Shown: positions 63,901 through 64,000 of the stretch, in pieces
Position numbering within the stretch: position 1 is the stretch's first letter
Layout: the number at the start of each line of letters is the position of its first letter
DNA from: Siphonodentalium dalli
Lineage: Eukaryota; Mollusca; Scaphopoda; Gadilida; Siphonodentaliidae
DNA length: 64,000 nt
Assembly (NCBI GenBank): GCA_032622095.1
Contig: CP136069.1
Coordinates: 34,878,194-34,942,193, forward strand
Reading direction: 5' to 3'
Program-made: the position numbers and the translations under genes
Notes under the pieces: model-generated
What the model was told of the DNA's origin: nothing
The model's database searches: none
What the model saw: the letters and a program-made list of their open reading frames with translations, nothing else

Positions 63901-64000
63901 TTTCGCGATAGGACGGCACATTCGGTCGCAGGCCGGACCTCACGGTTTGGCTAATGAGCAGGGGTTGGGAGTTGGAAAATTGGGGTGGGGCAGGCTGTTT

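Larger units (their letters stand above)
52552..64000 (+). repeat. 214-bp satellite array, right block
   Basis: It has the same monomer, orientation and variants as the left block, about 54 units to the window edge. The first monomers (52554 to about 54480) match 20971 to about 22900, the natural continuation of the left flank's own duplicate, so the transposon split an existing array. From 59815 a 2140-bp (10-unit) period appears: the CACAGGGAAAATCCC monomer at about 59990 recurs at about 62130. Confidence 0.97.

Noticed and set aside
1-64000. CRISPR array
   Set aside because: Repeats are contiguous 214-bp or 180-bp units without unique spacers, and the DNA is clearly eukaryotic.

Overview
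This window looks like repetitive heterochromatin-type DNA from a metazoan. There are long runs of a 214-bp satellite, AT-rich transposon bodies, several small transposon families with TTAA or TA target duplications, and an intron/exon-like zinc-finger remnant. A marine invertebrate, possibly a deuterostome, would fit, but the clade is a weak inference. I see no intact protein-coding gene, rRNA, tRNA or CRISPR array. The short open frames in the satellite, the 180-bp array and the small elements are by-products of repeats.

Layout. (1) 1-30384 is a head-to-tail satellite array of about 142 monomers of 214 bp. (2) 30385-52551 is a 22.2-kb insertion flanked by the satellite dinucleotide TA on both sides. 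(3) 52552-64000 is the same satellite, same strand, about 54 more monomers. Higher-order periods (about 2354, 2782, 4279 and 2454 bp) show repeated block duplication.

The insertion is a nested set. The outer element (30385-52551) has short inverted ends, CACTCTTAGAA on the left and CACTCTAAGAA (read inward) on the right, with dense TGGTTCTTC/GAAGAACCA subterminal motifs at the left end. It carries a foldback-like element (34334-49178, 8-bp duplication GTCGTGTC) made of two inverted arms of a roughly 180-bp GC-rich tandem repeat. A second copy of the outer family (40271-47982) sits inside one of those 180-bp units, in opposite orientation, again at a duplicated TA.

The two family copies act as each other's pre-insertion record. 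The inner copy shows the empty site of the foldback element, of a 494-bp TTAA element and of two 327-bp insertions. The outer copy shows the empty sites of three TTAA elements found only in the inner copy. Removing these leaves about 6.155 kb (outer) and 6.153 kb (inner), so the ancestral element was close to 6.15 kb. Both copies hold the same frameshifted C2H2 zinc-finger exon remnant and no recognisable transposase, so both look non-autonomous.
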